Positions 7,721-9,156 of a DNA stretch of 9,156 nt are shown piece after piece. The notes below the pieces were generated by a model, which worked only from the letters and a program-made list of their open reading frames with translations, made no database searches and was not told the origin of the DNA. This DNA comes from Agromyces sp. (GTDB lineage: Bacteria > Actinomycetota > Actinomycetes > Actinomycetales > Microbacteriaceae), in the NCBI GenBank assembly GCA_031178025.1, contig JAPSJU010000070.1, positions 1 to 9,156 of the forward strand, read 5' to 3'. The position numbers and the translations under genes are program-made. Position 1 is the first letter of the stretch. Each line of letters begins with the position of its first letter.

Positions 7721-9034
7721 TCAGGGTCGACCGATGCCCCGATACGCCCACCCCGCCGCGCGCCACGCCACGGGATCCAGCACATTGCGCCCGTCGATGA
7801 TGCGCCGCCCGCGGACGAGTCCGGCCGTGTGCTCGGGATCGAGCGCCCGGTACTCCCGCCACTCGGTGACGAGCACCACGAGGTCGGCGTCGCGGAGCGC
7901 CTCCCGTGCCGAGCTCGTGTAGTCGAGCTGCGGATGCCGCAGCCGCGCGTTCTCGATGCCCTCGGGGTCGGTGGCGACGACGTCGGCGCCGAGGCCCTTC
8001 AGCGTGACCGCGACGTCGAGGGCGGGCGAGTCGCGCACGTCGTCGGACTCGGGCTTGAACGTGACCCCGAGCACCGCGACCTTCTTGCGGAACACCGAAC
8101 CGTCGAGGGCGTCGACCGCGAGGTCGACGACGCGTTGGCGCTGGCGCAGGTTGATCGTGTCGACCTCCTTCAGGAAGGCGAGCGAGTCGCCGCGCCCGAG
8201 CTCGTCCGCGCGGGCGGTGAAGGCGCGGATGTCCTTGGGGAGGCAGCCGCCGCCGAATCCGACGCCGGCGTTGAGGAAGCGGCGGCCGATGCGGGCGTCG
8301 TGTCCGATGGCGTCGGCGAGCGCGGTGACATCGGCCCCGGTGACGTCGGCGATCTCGGACATGGCGTTGATGAACGAGATCTTCGTCGCGAGGAAGGCGT
8401 TCGCGGCCACCTTCACGAGCTCCGCCGTGGCGTAGTCGGTGACGATGCGGGGCGTCCCGGCCTCCAGCGCGGCCCGGTAGACCTGATCGAGCACGGATGC
8501 CGCAGCCATGCCCTGCTCGCCTGCGGCGACGCCGTACACGAGCCGGTCGGGCTCGAGCGTGTCCTTCACGGCGTAGCCCTCGCGGAGGAACTCGGGGTTC
8601 CAGGCGAGACGCGCGCCGGGGGCCTCCCGGGCGATGAGGGCGGCGAGTCGTGCGGCGGTGCCGACCGGCACGGTGCTCTTGCCCACGACGAGGGCGCCGT
8701 CGGCGAGGTGGGGCAGGAGCGACGTGAACGCGGCATCGACGTACCGGAGATCGGCGGCGTGCGTGTCCGCGGCCTGCGGTGTGCCGACGGCGACGAAGTG
8801 CACCTCCGCGTCGGCGGCATCCGCGAGGTCGGTGCTGAAGCGCAGACGCCCGGTGGCCGTTGCCGACGTGAGGATCTCGGGAAGCCCCGGCTCGAAGAAC
8901 GGCGGCCTCCCGGCGGCGAGCGCGGCGATCTTGCCCTCGTCGACGTCGATGCCGATCACGTCATGTCCGAGCTCGGCCATCGCCGAAGCGTGGACGGCGC
9001 CGAGATAGCCACAGCCGATCACGGAGATGCGCAT
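7721..9034 (-). CDS. ugd: UDP-glucose 6-dehydrogenase family protein
   Basis: 437 aa, the normal length for the UDP-glucose/GDP-mannose dehydrogenase family. These cytosolic NAD+ enzymes oxidise a nucleotide sugar twice, typically UDP-glucose to UDP-glucuronate, a precursor for envelope polysaccharides. Domains: N-terminal Rossmann fold with VIGCGYLG (5-12), FFEPGLPE (46-53), VGTP (83-86), KSTVPVGT (119-126), WNPEFLREG (145-153); central helix with Lys208 in ELVKVAANAF; active-site GFGGGCLPKD (259-268) with catalytic Cys264 and Asp268; C-terminal UDP-binding domain beginning VAVLGVTFKPESDDVRDSP (319-337). ATG 9034-9032 has AAAGGA five nt upstream, a strong ribosome site; the longer open frame to 9112 runs into the preceding gene and is rejected. 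It follows another minus-strand gene by 32 bp, so the two probably share an operon. GDP-mannose as substrate is the main alternative; UDP-glucose is favoured from overall similarity. Confidence 0.93.
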   Translation of the reverse strand: MRISVIGCGYLGAVHASAMAELGHDVIGIDVDEGKIAALAAGRPPFFEPGLPEILTSATATGRLRFSTDLADAADAEVHFVAVGTPQAADTHAADLRYVDAAFTSLLPHLADGALVVGKSTVPVGTAARLAALIAREAPGARLAWNPEFLREGYAVKDTLEPDRLVYGVAAGEQGMAAASVLDQVYRAALEAGTPRIVTDYATAELVKVAANAFLATKISFINAMSEIADVTGADVTALADAIGHDARIGRRFLNAGVGFGGGCLPKDIRAFTARADELGRGDSLAFLKEVDTINLRQRQRVVDLAVDALDGSVFRKKVAVLGVTFKPESDDVRDSPALDVAVTLKGLGADVVATDPEGIENARLRHPQLDYTSSAREALRDADLVVLVTEWREYRALDPEHTAGLVRGRRIIDGRNVLDPVAWRAAGWAYRGIGRP

Positions 9035-9066
9035 GCGGGTCCTTTCATCGACCGTTCCATTCTGTC

Positions 9067-9156
9067 CTAGACGACGCGTGCGGCATCCGCTCGGCTCCGC
9101 CCGCTCGCCCAACGCAGCCCCTGCTCGAGGGGTCCCCGTCCGAGGTGACGGCGCCA
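9067..9156 (-). CDS. C-terminal end of a minus-strand gene, possibly a DUF418 (YeiB-like) membrane protein
   Basis: Only the last 29 codons and the stop (TAG, 9069-9067) are in the window. The reading frame entering from the right edge gives WRRHLGRGPLEQGLRWASGR and a further nine residues. An aromatic/Arg-rich segment with RGPLE followed by an Arg-Trp stretch is typical of the C-terminus of DUF418 proteins, polytopic membrane proteins of unknown function. The fragment is short, so the assignment is tentative; that the stretch is coding is supported by the open frame and the 32-bp spacing to the strong ribosome site of the dehydrogenase gene. Confidence 0.5.
   Translation of the reverse strand, partial: WRRHLGRGPLEQGLRWASGRSRADAARVV

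Overview
The window looks like ordinary chromosomal DNA of a high-GC actinobacterium. Codon third positions are strongly G/C, the acs and penicillin-binding-protein genes are actinobacterial in type, two genes lack visible Shine-Dalgarno sequences, and a 6C-type small RNA (an actinobacterial RNA class) is present. The style of the proteins and the GGATGCCG-type hairpins suggest Microbacteriaceae (for example Agromyces, Microbacterium or Leifsonia relatives); the family assignment is inference.

Layout. (1) 1-599, minus: N-terminal part of a TadA/CpaF-type secretion ATPase, cut by the window edge just after Walker A. (2) 600-1061: a divergent intergenic region of about 460 bp with no convincing protein gene. 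It holds a two-hairpin 6C RNA on the minus strand (about 722-828) with its own promoter, an 11-bp GGAGGAGG hairpin between that RNA and tadA, and the leader of acs. (3) 1062-3017, plus: complete acetyl-CoA synthetase. (4) A 16-bp perfect hairpin (3026-3071) serves as a shared terminator for acs and the converging operon. (5) 3789-3092, minus: a two-gene operon, a 75-aa DUF4177 protein translationally coupled to a Rid-family protein. (6) 3790-3952: a divergent intergenic region with an imperfect 16-bp direct repeat. (7) 3953-6541, plus: bifunctional penicillin-binding protein (PonA2 type, two PASTA domains), overlapping or abutting a membrane-anchored metallophosphoesterase (to 7512). (8) 7567-7640: tRNA-Pro(CGG) with a strong hairpin terminator. 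(9) 9034-7721, minus: UDP-glucose/GDP-mannose dehydrogenase family protein, preceded 32 bp upstream by the last 29 codons of another minus-strand gene, probably a DUF418 membrane protein.

How the parts relate. The order tadA / 6C RNA / acs / RidA / ponA2 / metallophosphoesterase resembles, in compact form, the Mycobacterium tuberculosis Rv3659c-Rv3683 region as I recall it, so the window is largely a conserved actinobacterial neighbourhood rather than a mobile island. The themes are cell envelope (PBP, phosphoesterase, nucleotide-sugar dehydrogenase), pilus/secretion (tadA), acetate activation (acs) and metabolite damage control (Rid). I see no integrase, transposase, CRISPR array, toxin-antitoxin pair or phage gene. 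The most interesting material is non-coding: the 6C RNA and the hairpin between it and the secretion ATPase.
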